From Blasia pusilla (Eukaryota > Marchantiophyta > Marchantiopsida > Blasiales): a stretch of DNA of 64,000 nucleotides. Of the stretch, positions 62,278-64,000 are shown one piece after another; position 1 is the first letter of the stretch, and each line of letters begins with the position of its first letter. A model generated the notes under the pieces. It was given only the letters and a program-made list of their open reading frames with translations, was not told where the DNA came from and made no database searches. The stretch covers positions 22,506,001 through 22,570,000 of the forward strand of contig CM114271.1 of the NCBI GenBank assembly GCA_050084515.1, written 5' to 3'. Both the position numbers and the translations under genes were made by a program.

Positions 62278-64000
62278 ACGACACGGTGTTGTTTGTAATC
62301 ATTCTGTGCGACGAATGCCGCATCGTATCGCTGGATCCGCACCGCACATCGAGGAGATTTGAACATCGTCAATAGCAGAGGAGTACGACTTGCTGCTTGG
62401 AGGAGTTGTCTTCACGACCGAGTTGGGATCGAGATTTTTCAATTACCGAGGCGCAACATCGACACTTATTGTCAGGTTATCCATTTTGGTCTTTTTCCCT
62501 GCACGTGTTAGGGATTTCCGGGTATTGGGTAGTTGTTTGGGATATTGGGTTTCGTGCTGATACTGAGAGCATCATTGATGTATAGGTTAGGTAACATAGA
62601 CTTGTGTGGTATATCTAGAGTTGAGGGTGTATCCTGTCGATGAGATGATAAGACAATAGACGATTTGCCGTACCACGCCGCTTGTTGTCGCACAGCACAT
62701 GTCTTAGTGAGAGAATGTGAATTGAGTGCCGCATGTTGGATTGCGTCATTGAGTGATTACTCGCGAGATTGAGAATGATCATGTGAGAGGGGCACAAGGG
62801 TCATCACAACGTCCTTTCGGGACTTTGAGAGGCGAGGTGGTAGACCTTAGAGTAGCTCTACACGGTTTACTTGGAGTGGTACGAGGTTTCGAGAGTCTCC
62901 ACGTGAGAGACCACCTCGATATCCTTCTGTGTCGTCTTCAAACGATGGAGAGAGTATAGAGGAATCTGCTAGTAATCCACCGCACACATTGAGTGGTCCT
63001 ACCAGTTGGGCGTAAGAGATGGACGACCAGGGTAGAGCACCGCGTAGGTTTTCGCGTGCTATAGGCACTATAGAGTTACACGACTTTATTGCAGAGTTTA
63101 GGAGTTGGTGTGACTTATGGCGGACTAGGAACTCCAGAGAGTTCAACCCGTTTACACCATGGAACGGAATATATTAGCATTTAGAGGGGGCACCCATGGA
63201 CGATTACCATGAGTTCTCGCATAGATATGCCCATAAGATTGAGGCTTGTAGACTCTGCTATGACCCACACTATGTGTCATGGACTGAGCCGTTTCCACAT
63301 GAGGAGGAGGAGTCAGGAGAGGGTTCCTCCACCAGTGATGTTGTAGGAGGGATGACTCACACTAGAGCAGTTGCATCATCCAGTCGAGTTCGTCCCAAGT
63401 TCAACCCCGTGGTTGAGTTCTTCATTGAGTTGAGGACGAGCTGCCAAGGGGTACGAACGCAGAAGTTGCGGAGCTTCCATGACTTCTAGAGGCGCCCAGG
63501 TGAGAGTTTGCATGAAGCCTACACACGCTTGCGCCGGTTGATTAACGTCGCTCATGGGGTGACAGAGGCTCATGCTATCTAGTCATGGTACGCGATGCTG
63601 GACCGGACAATGCGGATACGTGTGCGAGAGGGGATGCTTCTTATGAACACCTCCCCTATGTTGAGAGATGTTTTTAGGACTGCCGAGAACATTGAGCGCA
63701 ACGTGGCGGAGGAGACCGTAGCCACCATGGGTTCTGGGCGAAAGCAGTCATAATTGCGTGCACCACCAGTACAACAACGTGGATTTTGAGATAGGTCCGT
63801 GGCACCACGAGCTCAGAGAGGGTACCGGGAGGCCATGCCACAAAGACGTGCGCCTTCATATGTGGCCCAGCAGTAGGCGCCTTCGATAACTTCTTGGTCA
63901 TATGGTGGAGCCCATCATCAGCGTGATTGCACTCGTCAGGGTCATGGTCGCGTGCCTCAGCATGGAGGAGGAGATAGTGCTTCACCAGGAGTTTATCAGT
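62278..64000 (+). pseudogene. second gypsy copy: 5'-truncated leader and gag, continues past the window
   Basis: From about 62,278 the sequence matches the leader of the minus element in reverse orientation (ACCGCACATCGAGGAG, GTTTCGTGCTGA). No LTR precedes it, so it is 5'-truncated. The gag protein opens with GTIELHDFIAEFRSW, then, after TAG, MDDYHEFSHRYAHKIEACRL at 63,196. Later pieces are FNPVVEFFIELRTSCQGVRT, MLLMNTSPMLRDV and SWSYGGAHHQRDC, where both knuckle cysteines of CX2C are lost. In-frame stops at 63,487, about 63,580 and 63,751, and others near 63,787 and 63,874, mark it as dead. Most stops stand where the other copy has CAG, CGA or CAA. Confidence 0.85.

Overview
The window is plant nuclear DNA. 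Its genes have GT-AG introns, it is full of Ty3/gypsy, Ty1/copia, CACTA and PIF/Harbinger remnants, and it has long microsatellites. Three low-copy host genes could be assembled exon by exon: tubulin-folding cofactor B (TBCB, + strand, 8 exons, 259 aa), a TMEM97/sigma-2-receptor-like EXPERA protein (- strand, 3 exons, 159 aa) and an FSH1/OVCA2-type serine hydrolase (- strand, 7 exons, 227 aa). Sparse genes and the style of the gypsy polyprotein suggest a non-seed land plant (bryophyte, lycophyte or fern) with a repeat-rich genome. I cannot name the species.

Layout. 1-5.7 kb: AT-rich, non-coding, with foldbacks and two Helitron-like 3' ends. 5.7-7.9 kb: a decayed PIF/Harbinger element with convergent transposase and Myb/SANT genes. 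7.9-11.9 kb: spacer with a TA/GA microsatellite. 11.9-15.0 kb: TBCB. 15-18.1 kb: copia debris and a 68-bp minisatellite. 18.9-20.5 kb: the TMEM97-like gene. 21.2-25.7 kb: a second PIF/Harbinger element with CACTA transposase sequence lying inside it. 25.7-27.8 kb: a large permuted inverted repeat. 28.0-28.6 kb: an element with long terminal inverted repeats. 29.0-31.6 kb: the FSH1 hydrolase. 32-36.4 kb: AT-rich spacer, a tRNA-like head, a GATGG minisatellite and a copia reverse-transcriptase fragment. 36.4-61.0 kb: a nested retrotransposon complex. 62.3-64 kb: a second gypsy copy that runs off the window.

The most interesting object is the minus-strand Ty3/gypsy element bounded by LTRs at about 60.4-61.0 and 37.9-38.4 kb. 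Its order is gag (two zinc knuckles), retropepsin, a C5-cytosine DNA methyltransferase domain, reverse transcriptase, RNase H, integrase and a C-terminal PHD finger. Retrotransposons with a DNA methyltransferase are known from dinoflagellates and charophyte algae. Here the enzyme sits between protease and reverse transcriptase, and the same polyprotein also carries a PHD finger. This copy is dead: the methyltransferase Cys, the protease Asp-Ser-Gly, the RT YIDD box and the first integrase Asp are all changed.

A 13-kb CACTA transposon (42,853-55,845, target duplication TAC) landed inside the methyltransferase codons and split the domain. It carries a truncated TNPD-like transposase, a fairly intact TNPA/Ptta-like gene, and apparently captured PHD-finger (EDM2-like) and BRCT sequences.
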